Of a stretch of 64,000 bases of DNA, positions 34,959 to 45,064 are shown one piece after another. Within the stretch, counting starts at the first letter, position 1, and the number at the start of each line of letters is the position of its first letter. Below the pieces are notes generated by a model. The model saw nothing but the letters and a program-made list of their open reading frames with translations. It did not search any database and had not been told where the DNA came from. The stretch covers positions 62,001 to 126,000 of the forward strand of contig JADJNY010000011.1 of the NCBI GenBank assembly GCA_016714045.1, written 5' to 3'. This stretch comes from Planctomycetota bacterium (GTDB taxonomy: Bacteria > Planctomycetota > UBA1135 > GCA-002686595). Both the position numbers and the translations under genes were made by a program.

Positions 34959-37001
34959 ATGGACATGGCCAGCCGAACTCTGATGCTCGTCGCCGTCCTC
35001 GTGAGCGCGCTCCCACTCCAGGCGCAGGTCGTCCGGCCTCCGGCGACGCCGCTCGCGGTGCACGACCCGGCGTTCTCGATCTGGATGCCCGCGGAGCGTC
35101 CCTACGATGCGGATGCCGTGCACGCGGACGGTGCTAGCAGCGCGCTCACGTGTCTCGTGCGCATCGATGGACGAGCGCGACGCTTGCTCGGGACCCAGCC
35201 AGGAGGCGTTCCTCCACTCGAGCAGAAGGGGCGGATGATCGGGCCGACCCATTCCGATTGGACCCTCGCCAACGAGCAGGTCGGGATCGCGCTGCAGTTC
35301 CTGACGCCCGCGCTCCCGGCCGATCTCGACGTCCTCGCGCGTCCGGTGTCCTACGTCTCGTTGGCCGTGCGCGTCCTCGACGGGAAGGCGCACCACATCG
35401 AGGTCCAGTTCGATGCGGAGGCGTCGATTGCGAGCCCGGACGCTCCTGAATCGGTCCTCTTCGGCCGCAGCACGGTTCCCGGGGTCGCCGCGCTTCACGC
35501 GACGGGGACCGCGGGGAGGCTCTGGCTGGCCGCGAAGGACTCCGAGGTCAGCGGGTCGAGCTTCGGACCCGTCGCGAAGGCGCGGGTCTCCTTCGTGGAG
35601 GGCGCGGCTCTGCCCGCCGACGAGCCGTCCCCGCCGACCGCCTCGGAGCGCGAGCCGCGCGCGCTCACGCTGCGCCTCGCCTTCGACGTGGGCGGATCGG
35701 GCGTGACCCGTCACTCCCTCTGGATCGCGTTCGAGAGCGCGCGGAGGCCGACGCTCGGCGCCGCGGAGCTGCGCCCGTATTGGCGGCGCAACGGGCTCGA
35801 CGGCAGCGGCCTGATGGCGCTCGCCGCGCAGGATCAGGACGCGCTCGAGGCACGCGCGCGCGCGTTCGACTCGGCCTTGCAGACCGACCTCGTCCAACTC
35901 GGCGGAAGCGAGTGGGCCAAGCTCGCTGCGCTGGTTTGGAGGCAGACCCTCGGCGCCGCGAACCTCGCCGTCGACTCGAGCGGCTCGCCCGTGCTCCTTC
36001 CGCGCGCAGGCGGGCGACCGGCGCGCACTCTCGACGTCGTCGACGGCGCGCCGATCTTCCTCGCGACGAGCCCCGGACTCGCTCGTGCGCTCGCGGCGCC
36101 GCTGTTGGAACGCGCGCGCTCACCCGGATGGGACGTTCCCTTCGCGCCCGTGGTACTCGACGAGCCCGCGCCCGGGCCCGCGCTCGCCGTCGATCCCGAG
36201 CGCGTGGCCGCGACCGCAGGGCTGCTCCTGCTCACGGCGCAGATCGGCGTCGTGGAGGATCGCGTGCGTTTCGCGGAGCGCTACGCGGACCTGCTCGGGC
36301 GCTGGGCCGAGTCCCTCGATCGCATCGGCCTCGATGTGGGGGCGCCGAGCGTGTCCGGCGCGAACGTGCTCGCGCCGCTCGACGCGAACGCCGCGCAGCT
36401 CAGCGTGCTCGCGCTCGGCGCGTGGAGCCAGATCGCCGCGAAGCGCGGGCTCGACGCGGAGGCGCGGCGCTACCGCGCGCGTGCAGAGGACCTCGCGCGT
36501 GCATGGATCGCGCGCGCGAGTTCGAACGGCGTCGCGCCGACGCGCCTTGCGCTCGACGCCGAGGGCTCGTGGAGCCAGAGAACGGCGCTCGTGTGGGACC
36601 GCCTGCTCGGGCTCGGGCTCTTCCCGGCCGAACTCGCGACGTCCGAGGCCGCGGCGCTGCGCGCGCGATGGGGGACGCTCGCCGGGACCGCGCTCGACTC
36701 GCGCTCGCCGGCGGCGAGCCTCGCGCGCGGGATGTGGAGCGCCGGCCTCGCGCGCGATCGAGCGGAGTTCGAGGCGCTGGTGAAGCCGCTGCACGCGTGG
36801 GTGGGAACGCTGGACGATCGGAGACCGCTCTCCGCGCGCTACGACGCGCAGTCCGGTCGCTCGCTCGGGAGCGAAGGCGGGATCGAGCTCGGCGCGCTCT
36901 TCCTGCGCCTCCTGCAGGATCGAACGGCGCGCGCGCGCTGGAGCGCGCAGGGCGCGCGCGTGCCCGAGGGACACGCTCCCTACGTCCCGTCGGGGAAGTG
37001 A
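34959..37001 (+). CDS. Secreted glutaminase A-like protein (DUF4965/DUF5127 type)
   Basis: 680 residues. The start MDMASRTLMLVAVLVSALPLQA looks like a signal peptide, so it is probably exported. The segment VVRPPATPLAVHDPAFSIWM is the typical start of glutaminase A-like proteins, which have an N-terminal beta-sandwich domain and a C-terminal six-hairpin alpha-barrel. The barrel part is seen in AWRQTLGAANLAVDSSG-like and GGIELGALFLRLL stretches. Family members are known from fungi (GtaA) and bacteria; enzymatic activity here is unknown. An upstream terminator isolates it from rplQ. It may start at ATG 34959 or 34965. Function beyond the family is not established. Confidence 0.7.
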   Translation: MDMASRTLMLVAVLVSALPLQAQVVRPPATPLAVHDPAFSIWMPAERPYDADAVHADGASSALTCLVRIDGRARRLLGTQPGGVPPLEQKGRMIGPTHSDWTLANEQVGIALQFLTPALPADLDVLARPVSYVSLAVRVLDGKAHHIEVQFDAEASIASPDAPESVLFGRSTVPGVAALHATGTAGRLWLAAKDSEVSGSSFGPVAKARVSFVEGAALPADEPSPPTASEREPRALTLRLAFDVGGSGVTRHSLWIAFESARRPTLGAAELRPYWRRNGLDGSGLMALAAQDQDALEARARAFDSALQTDLVQLGGSEWAKLAALVWRQTLGAANLAVDSSGSPVLLPRAGGRPARTLDVVDGAPIFLATSPGLARALAAPLLERARSPGWDVPFAPVVLDEPAPGPALAVDPERVAATAGLLLLTAQIGVVEDRVRFAERYADLLGRWAESLDRIGLDVGAPSVSGANVLAPLDANAAQLSVLALGAWSQIAAKRGLDAEARRYRARAEDLARAWIARASSNGVAPTRLALDAEGSWSQRTALVWDRLLGLGLFPAELATSEAAALRARWGTLAGTALDSRSPAASLARGMWSAGLARDRAEFEALVKPLHAWVGTLDDRRPLSARYDAQSGRSLGSEGGIELGALFLRLLQDRTARARWSAQGARVPEGHAPYVPSGK

Positions 37002-37187
37002 GCGCGGGCCCGAGACGGGCGGCGCGATGCGGCCGCTCCAACGATTCGCGGGCCGGCGACCGCGCCTCGCGCACTCCGGGAGCAACGCGGCCAGCCGGCT
37101 GGAGTCGACGCTCTTCACGCGTTCCCGCGCCAGCCCCAGGCCAAGGCGCCGAGCGCCCCACGGCCCGAGGGGCCGCTCCGTGGCGCG

Positions 37188-37883
37188 TCAGCCGTCGGTG
37201 CGCTGGTCGGACACGTAGGTCCCGGTGCGCGCCGAGTCGATCTCGCCCGACGGGCCCCAGAACTCCCAGCGGCCCTCGCGACGGCCGGCGGAGTACCGGC
37301 CGCGGCTCTCGAGCTGACCGCTCGGGTACCACGTCGTGCAGCGCCCTTCGAGCTGTCCGTCGACTTGCGCTTCGCGCAGGAGGTGGCCCTCTTGATCCCA
37401 CTGGCGGAGCAGGCCGCGCTGGACTCCGGACTCCCACTGGGTCTCCTCGCGGACCGCGCCGTTCTCGTGGAACGCGCGCCATGCGCCGTGCTTTCGGCCG
37501 TGCTCGTACGTGCCCGTCTCCCACGGCGATCCATCCTGGTGGAAGGACGCGTACGGGCCGTGCGGCTGTCCGCTGTCGTCGAGCGCGACACGATCGCGCA
37601 CGGCGCCGTCGGGGTGGTGGCGGATCTGCTCGCGAGCGCGCGACGGTGCTGCGGTCGCCGTCGGCGCATCGCGTCGCGTGCCGGCGTTCGTCGGAGCGTT
37701 GGAGCGCGCATCGCGCTCCAGCGCCGCTTCGCGCGGCGCGTCGAGTTCGACCCGCGGCGTCGGCGGTTCGGGGGCGACGGAGAGCACTTCGGGTTCGGTG
37801 CGGAACAAGTCGAACGCGAGCGTGAACGCGAACCCGACGAGCACGAGCACGAGGCCGGCGACGATCCAGGGACGCACCGTCAT
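37188..37883 (-). CDS. MORN-repeat membrane-anchored protein (YwqK-like)
   Basis: 231 residues from the ATG at 37883 (MTVRPWIVAGLVLVLVGFAF), with one N-terminal membrane segment at about residues 5-25. A low-complexity linker is followed by at least five MORN-type repeats, such as HGPYASFHQDGSPWETGTYE, HGAWRAFHENGAVREETQWE and GRCTTWYPSGQLESRGRYSA. Such repeats fold as beta-hairpins and usually mediate binding. No catalytic motif is seen. The ATG overlaps the dnaE stop by 4 bases, so it is co-expressed with dnaE. Relatives are often named YwqK family, but the function here is unknown. Confidence 0.72.
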   Translation of the reverse strand: MTVRPWIVAGLVLVLVGFAFTLAFDLFRTEPEVLSVAPEPPTPRVELDAPREAALERDARSNAPTNAGTRRDAPTATAAPSRAREQIRHHPDGAVRDRVALDDSGQPHGPYASFHQDGSPWETGTYEHGRKHGAWRAFHENGAVREETQWESGVQRGLLRQWDQEGHLLREAQVDGQLEGRCTTWYPSGQLESRGRYSAGRREGRWEFWGPSGEIDSARTGTYVSDQRTDG

Positions 37884-40800
37884 ACGCGCGCGAGCCGCAC
37901 ACGGCCCTTCCCGAGGAGGCCTTCGATCTCGCGAGCGAAGTCCGAGCTGATCGACACACCGAGGTTGTTGCCCGCGCGCACACGCCGCGTCCGACCGTCT
38001 TCGCCCTCGACCGCGAGGTAGAGCGGACGCGCGCCCTTGAAGCGCTCGATCGCCTGGCGGAGGTCCGGGAGCAGCGGGGAGTCCTGCGGCGTGACGTGGA
38101 TCACGATGCCGCCAGCGAAGCGCTGGATCGCCTCCTCGACGGTGAAGACCTCGTCGAGCAGGAGTGCGGGCTCCTCCGCGTCCTCCTCGAGCTTCGCACG
38201 CACGACGACGACGTTGCCGTCCTCGATCTTGTGCTTGTTCTCTTCGTACGTGCGCGGGAAGCAGGTGACGCCGACCGAACCGCGCATGTCCTCGAGGCGG
38301 AAGCGGCACATCTTCTTCCCGGCGAGTTTGCCGCTCTTCACGATGTTCTCGGACTTCGAGAGGATCAGGCCGGCGATCGTGACCTCGGTGCCGCCCGAGA
38401 CGTCGCCGAGTTCGTTCAAGCGCACCGTCGAGAGCAGCGCGAGCAGGCCAGCGCGCTCCTCGAGCGGATGACCCGACAGGTAGAACCCGAGCGTCTCGAA
38501 CTCCGCCTGCAGCGTGTCCGCGCGCGAGAACGCGCGCGAGTCGTCGATGCCGTCGCCCGAGGACTTGCCGCCAGCGGGAGCGGTCGGCGCATCACCGAAC
38601 AGGGACGACTGGCCCGACTTGCGGTCCGCCGCCGCGCGCGCGCCGTCCGTGAGAGCCGCGTCGAGCGCCGCGAGCACCGCGCCGCGGTTGTGGCCGCTCG
38701 TCTCGAAGGCGCCGGCCTTGATCAACGCCTCCCAGTTCAGTCGGCCGACCTCGGACGGATCGACCTCGGCCGTGAGCGCGTGGAGCGTGAGCTTCGCGCT
38801 CTTCTTCACGAGCCCAGCGCGCGCGCCGACGATCCCCTGGATCGCGCTCTCGCCCGTGCCCTTGATCGCGCCGAAGCCGAAGCGGATGCCGTTACCTTCG
38901 GGCTCGAATTCCCAGCCCGACTTCGCGATGTCCGGCGGGAGGATCGGGATCTGCGCCTTGCGCGCATCGTCCACGAAGTCCTTCACCTTGTCGTGGTCGC
39001 TCATTTCGCACGACATGTTCGCGGCGAGGAAGGCGCTGCGATGGTTCGCCTTCAAGTACGCGGTCTGGTACGTGACGAGCGCGTAGGCGGTCGAGTGCGA
39101 CTTGTTGAAGCCGTACCCGCCGAACTTGACGATGTTGTCCCACACCTCGCGCGCGACGCCCTCGGCGCACGCATTCTTCACGCCGCCCGCGACGAACTGA
39201 TCGGCGAACTTGGCCATGATCTCGGGCTTCTTCTTGCCCATGGCCTTGCGCAGGTTGTCGGCTTCGTTCAGCGTGAAACCGCCGAGCGCGTTCGAGATGA
39301 GCATCACCTGCTCCTGGTAGACGATGCAGCCGTACGTGTCGCGCAGGATCGGCTCCATCGACTTGTGCGGGTACGCGATGGGCTCCTGGCCGTGCTTGCG
39401 GCGAGTGAACATCTCGACCATCCCCGACTCGAGCGGGCCAGGGCGGTAGAGCGCGAGCACGGCGATCAAGTCCTCGAAGCAGTCGGGTTTCAGGCGCGCG
39501 AGCAGCTTCTTCATCCCGTCCGATTCGAGCTGGAACACGCCGAGCGTGTCGCCCGCCATCAGGAGCTGGTACGTCTTCGGGTCCTTCTCCGGGAGGTTGT
39601 CGAGGTCGGGCGGCGTGCCGCCCTGCTTCTCGATGTTGCGCAGCGTCTTCTCGAGGATCGTCAGCGTGCGCAGGCCGAGGTAGTCCATCTTGAGGAGACC
39701 GAGCTCCTCGAGCTGCGTCATCGGCCACTGCGTCGTGACGTCGTCGCCGTTCTTCGCGAGCGGGACGTACTCGACGATCGGGCGATCGGCGATGACGACG
39801 CCGGCGGCGTGCGTCGAGATGTGGCGCGCGAGGCCTTCGAGCGGGACGGACAAGCGGAAGAGCTCCGCGAGGTCCGGCCGCTCCTTCTGGATCGCGACCA
39901 GGTCCTGGTCCTTCTCGAGCGCCTCGGCGAGCGACATCGCGTTGGGACCGGCGGGGATCTTCTTCGCGATCTTGTCGACGTCCTTGAGCGGCATGTCGAG
40001 CACGCGCGCGACGTCGCGCACGACGGTGCGCGAGGCCATCGTCCCGAACGTGACGATTTGCGCGACGTTCTCCGCGCCGTAGCGACGGCGCGTGTAGTCG
40101 AGCACCTTCTCGCGGCCGTCCATGCAGAAGTCGATGTCGATGTCGGGCATCGACACGCGCGCGCTGTTCAGGAAGCGCTCGAACAGCAGGTCGTAGCGCA
40201 GCGGGTCGACCTTCGTGATGCCGAGCAGGTACGCGACGATCGACCCCGCGGCCGAGCCACGACCGGGACCGACGGGGACGCCGTTCGCACGGGCCCAGCG
40301 GATCAGGTCCCACACGATGAGGAAGTAGGAGACGAACCCGAGCTCTGCGATGACCTTGCGCTCGTAGTCGACGCGCGCGCGGGCCTTGCCGCCCTCGTCG
40401 TTCGGGTACAGGCGGCGCAGACCTTCTTCGAGCAGGCGCGCGAAGAGCACTTCGGCCGTCTCGTTCGTGTCCGGCTTGAAGATCGGCAGGTGGTACTTGC
40501 CGAACTCGATCTGGACCTTCGTCTGCTCGACGACGTCCATCGTCGCCTTCACGGCGTCGGGAAGGTCGCGGAACATGTCCGCCATCTCCGCGCGCGTCTT
40601 GAAGAAGAGCGTGTCCGTCTCGAACTTGAAGCGCTTCTCCTCGCTCTTCTTCGCGCCCGTGTTGATGCAGAGGAGGATGTCCTGCGCCTGGCAGTCCTCC
40701 TGGCGCAGGTAGTGGATGTCGTTCGTCGCGACGAGCGGGATCCCGGTGCGCTGGTGGAGCCGCACGAGCGTCTCGTTGACGCGCGATTGGAGATCGAGGC

Positions 40801-41343
40801 CGTTGCGCTGGAGTTCGAGCCAGAAGTGCTCCGGCCCGAAGATGTCGCGCCAGGTGAGCGCGAGCTCCTCCGCCTCCTTCTCCTTGCCGGAGAGCGCCAA
40901 CTGCGAGAGCTCGCTCGCGAGGCAGCCCGAGAGGCAGTTGATGCCCTTCGCGTACTTCGCGAGCACCTCGCGGTCGATGCGCGGGCGGAAGTGCAGGCCC
41001 TCGAGGTACGCGATCGATGCGAGCTTGATCAGGTTCTTGTACCCTCGTCGTCGCGCGCGAGCAGCGTGAGGTGGTGGTAGCCGTTGCCCTTGGCCTTGCT
41101 GTGCGGCTCGAAGCGCGAGCGGCGCGCGATGTAGACCTCGCACCCGACGACCGGCGTGATCCCGGCCTTCTTCGCGGCCTGGTACAGCTCGATCGCGCCG
41201 AACATGTTGCCGTGGTCGGTGAGCGCGAGCGCCTTCTGCCCGTCCTTGACGCACGCGTCGACGAGGCTGCCGATCCGGTTCGCGCCGTCGAGCAGGCTGT
41301 ACTCGGAGTGGACGTGGAGGTGGGCGAAGTCGGGGTGGCTCAT
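37880..41343 (-). CDS. dnaE: DNA polymerase III subunit alpha (one frameshift)
   Basis: About 1154 residues. The start at 41343 gives MSHPDFAHLHVHSEYSLLDG, the PHP domain. The frame then ends early (DDEGTRT-stop) unless one base is added near 41040-41046, after which YKNLIKLASIAYLEGLHF continues. The polymerase core has GPGRGSAAGSIVAYLLGI, PDIDIDFCMDGRE with the catalytic Asp residues, and KDVDKIAKKIP. Then come the helix-hairpin-helix region, and an OB fold (EVTIAGLILSKSENIVKSGK) near the C-terminus. This is the replicative polymerase. The break is almost certainly a missing base in the assembly, because both halves are intact. Confidence 0.93.
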
Positions 41344-41367
41344 GCGTGGCGGGACTCTTCCGAGCGG

Positions 41368-41397
41368 ATTCTAGGGGGGCCGGACGCGGTGAACCAA
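41368..41397 (-). promoter_or_regulatory. Possible promoter for dnaE
   Basis: On the minus strand TTGGTT (41397-41392) and TAGAAT (41373-41368) are spaced by 18 bp, 24 bases upstream of the dnaE start. The -10 box is near consensus and the -35 box is weaker. The rest of the 215-base divergent gap shows no gene. Confidence 0.5.
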
Positions 41398-41558
41398 TGC
41401 GGCGTGCCTTCGGCATGCAACGCTTCGCGCACGGTGGGCAAGGGACGGGGGCACGGGGCGACGCTGGCGCTCGCCGGCCCCCTTGCTGAAGGTCCATGCC
41501 TCGACGAGCATCGATGCGGTTCCCCGCTCCAGCTCCGACCCTCCAGGACGTGTCCACC

Positions 41559-43444
41559 ATGCCGCTCGCCCTCCTCCTCGCCTTTCAGCTCGCCGGTGCG
41601 CCGGTTTGGTCCGTGGAGTCGAATCAGTCCGGGTGCGGGCTCGGTTACGAACTCGGTCGCGCCGGCGACTTCGACGGCGATGGCTACGACGACGTCGTGC
41701 TCGGTCTCTCGGGTTGCAGCCAGGGTGAGGCGCTCGAGGGCCTCGTCTGGGTGTTCCGCGGTTCCTCGACCGGCCTCGGTGCGCTCCCGAGGTGGTCGTT
41801 CGAGCGCGACCAGGCGAGCGCGTACTTCGGGGGGAGCGCGGCCTCGGCCGGCGACGTGAATGGCGACGGTTTCGACGACCTGATCGTCGGCGCGCCCTCT
41901 ACGCGTCGGGCGGTTCGTCCGTGGGGGCCGCGTTCCTCTACCTGGGTTCGGCCGCGGGACTCGGGGCCACGCCCGCCACGACCCAGCTCGGCAGCGCGGC
42001 GAACGGGCGCTTCGGTTCGAGCGTGGCGAGCGCGGGCGACGTCGACGGCGACGGTCTCGATGACGTCCTCGTCGGCGCGCCGGTCGAGAGCGGCTCTGGC
42101 CGCGCGCACGTCTACCGCGGCCAGTCGACCGGGCTCCTGAGCGTGCCGAGCTGGACCGTTTCCGGGCCGTCGACGCTCTCCTTCTTCGGCCTCACCGTCG
42201 CTGGCGTCGGCGACGTGAACGGCGACGGCTTCGCCGACGTCGCCGTGGCCGCGCAGTCGTTCGGTTCGGCGGGGAATTCGCGCGGCCGCGTCCACGTCTA
42301 CCACGGCTCGGCGGCGGGGCTCGCGACGACGCCCGCGTGGCACCGCGAGTGCTCGCAGCCCGGTCTCGCGCAGTTCGGCTCGGCGTTGTCCGGCGCGGGC
42401 GACGTCGACGCTGACGGTTTCGACGACGTCGTGATCGGCGGATACCGCGCCTCGATCCGCTTTGCCGAGGAAGGATCCGCGCTGTTGTTCCGTGGCGGCG
42501 CAGCGGGGTTGAGCCTCGCGCCGGACTGGGCGTTCGAAGGCGGGCAGGACGGCGCGACGCTCGGCGCGTCCGTCGCCGGAGCGGGCGACGTGAACGGCGA
42601 TGGATACGCGGACGTGATCGTCGGTGCGCCGGCACACGACGGGCCCGCGATGGACTGCGGCGAAGCGCGGATGTTCCTCGGCTCGAGTCACGGGCTCTCG
42701 CCGCTGTCGTCGAGCGTCGCGCGCGGCGCTCTCGTGTCGGAGGAGTTCGGTGTTTCGGTCGGGGGCGCCGGCGACGTCGACGGTGACGGGCTCTCGGACG
42801 TGCTCGTCGTGGGGGCGAGCTACGATGCGGGGCAAAGCACGGAGGGCAAGGCGTTCCTCTACCGCGGTGCCGTGATCGCCGACTGCAACGGCAACGGCAT
42901 CACCGACGCGACGGACATCGCCAGCGCGGCGAGTCGCGACGTCGACCTCGACGGCGTCCCGGACGAATGCCAGAACACGGGCACCGCGTTCTGCTTCGGC
43001 GACGGCGAATTCGCCGCGTGTCCATGCGGCAACTCGGGCTGGATCGGCCGCGGCTGTCGGAACTCGCTCGTCCAGGGCGGTGCGCGCCTCTGGGCCACGG
43101 GCAGCGCGAGCGTCACGCAGGACAGCGTCGTGCTCCGCGCGCACGGCATGACGGGCAGCGACTGCGTGTTCTTCGCGGGGAGCGCGTCGGTCCCGAGCGC
43201 GATCGTCGACGACGGCTTGGGCTGCGTCGGCGGTTCGCTCGTGCGCTTCGGCGCGCGTCCCATCGTCGCGATCGCGAGCTCGTACCCGTCCCTGCCCGGC
43301 GACCTCCCCGTCGCGCAGCGACTCGCGCTCCCGCCGCCGGGCGGCGTGCGGTACGTGCAGTGCTTCTACCGGAACGCCATCTCGTACTGCGCTCCGGCGA
43401 GCTCGAACCGCACGAACGGGCTCGTGCTCGTCTACGGGCCGTGA
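41559..43444 (+). CDS. Secreted FG-GAP (integrin-like propeller) protein, one frameshift
   Basis: About 628 residues. A signal peptide starts at the ATG at 41559 (MPLALLLAFQLAGAPVW). Seven FG-GAP blades follow, each with a calcium-type motif such as GDFDGDGYDDVVLG, GDVNGDGFDDLIVGAP and GDVDGDGLDDVLVGAP, forming a predicted beta-propeller. A dockerin-like DCNGNGITDATDIA...DVDLDGVPDECQ motif follows, then a C-terminal Cys-rich domain CFGDG...CPCGN...GRGCRNS that I associate with planctomycete secreted proteins. The frame breaks once near 41895-41899 (GAP-then-LYASGGSS); one base is missing in the C run. Probably a cell-surface or exported protein of unknown binding partner. Confidence 0.78.
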
Positions 43445-43478
43445 CGCCGCGCACGGCCTGCGCTTCGCGAGCGCGCGA

Positions 43479-44492
43479 TCAGCGCAGCAACGTGACGAGC
43501 ACGGCCTTCTGCGAGTGCAGGCGGTTCTCGGCCTGGTCGTAGACGAGGCTGCGCGGCCCGTCGAGCACGTCGTCCGTGACCTCGACGTTGCGGCGCACGG
43601 GCATCGCGTGCATGAGCACCGCGTTCTTGCCCTTCTTCATCAAGTTCTCGTCGATCGTCCAGCCCGTCGCGCGCGAGCGGCGGCTCGCGGCGAGCGTCGG
43701 GTTGCCGTAGTCTTCGAGCGACATCCACGAGCGCGCGTAGACGACGTGCGCGCCGCTCACGGCGTCCGCGGCCGTGAGGCCGGTCGCGAGGCTCGTCTTC
43801 TTCGCCTCGGCGATGCGGCCCGCTTCACTCAGCACCTGGTCGTCGAGGTCGAAGCCCGACGGATGCGCGACGCGCACCTTCATGCCCATGCGCAGCGCGG
43901 CGAGCAGCAGCGAGTTCGTCACCGCTGGCGTCGCCGCGGTGGGGGAGTTCGTCCACGTGATCGCGAGCTCCTTGCCCGCGAGCTCGCCGAGGCGCTCGCG
44001 CATCGTCATCAAGTCGGCGAGCGCCTGCAGCGGATGGCCGAGCGCGCTCTCCATGTTGATCACCGGCACGCGCGCGTGCGCTGCCCACGACTTGATCACG
44101 GTGTCGCGCCGGTCGGTCGCCCACGACTGGCCCGCGAGCGCCGGCCGGATCGCGAGCGCGTTCACGTAGCGCGAGAGCACGAGCGCCGCGTCCTTCACGT
44201 GCTCGGGCGCCTTGCCGTCCATGCGCGCGCCCTCCGACGACTCGAGCTCCCAGAAGTCCGACGATGCGTTCAAGTTGATGCCGTGGCCGCCGAGCTGGTG
44301 CATCGCGGCCTCGAACGAGGTGCGCGTGCGCAGCGAGCCGCGGAAGAAGAGCAGGCCCACGCTCTTCCCTTCGAGACGGAAGGCGCCCGCGCGCTTCTTG
44401 ATGCGGAGCGAGAGGTCGAGCAGGTCCTCGATCTCGCGATCGCTCAGGTCCTGGAGGCTGACGAGGTGCTGGATCGGAGCGCGTTCGGCCAT
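43479..44492 (-). CDS. argF: N-acetyl/N-succinylornithine-type carbamoyltransferase
   Basis: 337 residues from the ATG at 44492 (MAERAPIQHLVSLQDLSDRE). The carbamoyl-phosphate site has the modified loop FRGSLRTRTSF; HPLQALAD supplies the conserved His. VINMESALGHP, ITWTNSP, VVYARSW and DQAENRLHSQKA resemble the acetyl- and succinylornithine carbamoyltransferases (Xanthomonas and Bacteroides types) more than ordinary ornithine transcarbamylase. The usual HCLP is HAMP here (HAMPVRRNVEVTDDVLD), so the Cys is lost. It would make the citrulline derivative in arginine synthesis. Substrate choice (ornithine, acetyl- or succinylornithine) is inference. It is convergent with the FG-GAP gene. Confidence 0.8.
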   Translation of the reverse strand: MAERAPIQHLVSLQDLSDREIEDLLDLSLRIKKRAGAFRLEGKSVGLLFFRGSLRTRTSFEAAMHQLGGHGINLNASSDFWELESSEGARMDGKAPEHVKDAALVLSRYVNALAIRPALAGQSWATDRRDTVIKSWAAHARVPVINMESALGHPLQALADLMTMRERLGELAGKELAITWTNSPTAATPAVTNSLLLAALRMGMKVRVAHPSGFDLDDQVLSEAGRIAEAKKTSLATGLTAADAVSGAHVVYARSWMSLEDYGNPTLAASRRSRATGWTIDENLMKKGKNAVLMHAMPVRRNVEVTDDVLDGPRSLVYDQAENRLHSQKAVLVTLLR

Positions 44493-44849
44493 GGGCAAGA
44501 GCGTATCGGTCGGGACCGCGAATCCAAGCGCGCACGACCGGGTCGCGTGCCGCATCGAGGCGCCGCGCCGACGCTGTCGATGCTGTCGACGCCGTCGCGG
44601 ACCCGATGCGGGCCGCGGCGTCTGGATCGCGCTCGCGGTCGAGCGTCCGGGGCTTCGCGCGCTCCCCAGGATCGACGGTGCCGAACGAATGCGCTCCGCT
44701 CTCGAGCCCGGCGGATGCTCCGCTGTCCGTCGGGGTGGGGGTCAGGAGGAGGGCGCGTCGTGTCCGCCTCGTCCCGCCGGACCGACCGCACCAGGGGGGC
44801 GGAGGACGGCTCGCTACGGGATCGGTGACGAGGAGCCGGCGCCGTCGCC
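44493..44849. other. Divergent gap between the carbamoyltransferase and tRNA-Arg, no gene seen
   Basis: About 357 bases of G/C-rich sequence. Long open frames on both strands are codon-bias shadows without family motifs. It must hold the promoter of the leftward carbamoyltransferase gene, but no convincing -10/-35 pair was found for it. Confidence 0.4.
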
Positions 44850-44878
44850 TTGACAGCCCCAGTGCGCGTGGCTACAAC
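44850..44878 (+). promoter_or_regulatory. Near-consensus promoter for tRNA-Arg
   Basis: TTGACA at 44850-44855 and TACAAC at 44873-44878 with a 17-bp spacer. They lie 11 bases before the tRNA-Arg gene. It is the best -35 box in the window. Confidence 0.75.
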
Positions 44879-44889
44879 CTTCGCCCCGC

Positions 44890-44966
44890 GCACCCATAGC
44901 TCAATTGGATAGAGCATCTGACTACGGATCAGAAGGTTAGTGGTTCGAGTCCACTTGGGTGTACCA
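44890..44966 (+). tRNA. tRNA-Arg(ACG)
   Basis: A 77-nt tRNA with acceptor GCACCCA pairing TGGGTGT (one G-T pair at the end), discriminator A and encoded CCA at 44964-44966. The anticodon loop CTACGGA gives ACG. A34 of this tRNA is normally deaminated to inosine by TadA, whose gene starts 98 bases downstream. Confidence 0.96.
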
Positions 44967-45064
44967 GCACAACCCGGAAGGCGCCCCGCGCGAGCGACGG
45001 CGCGTTCCGGACCGAGGCGCCCGCCTCGCCCCGCTCTCGAGCGCTCCGCTCGACTCCGAGCCCC

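Noticed and set aside
37365..38021. Plus-strand frame over the MORN gene
   Set aside because: Shadow of the minus-strand MORN gene and the end of dnaE. No signal or motif.
41896..43144. Minus-strand open frame (part of 41684-43144) opposite the FG-GAP gene
   Set aside because: It is the antisense of repeated Asp/Gly codons and has no domain of its own.
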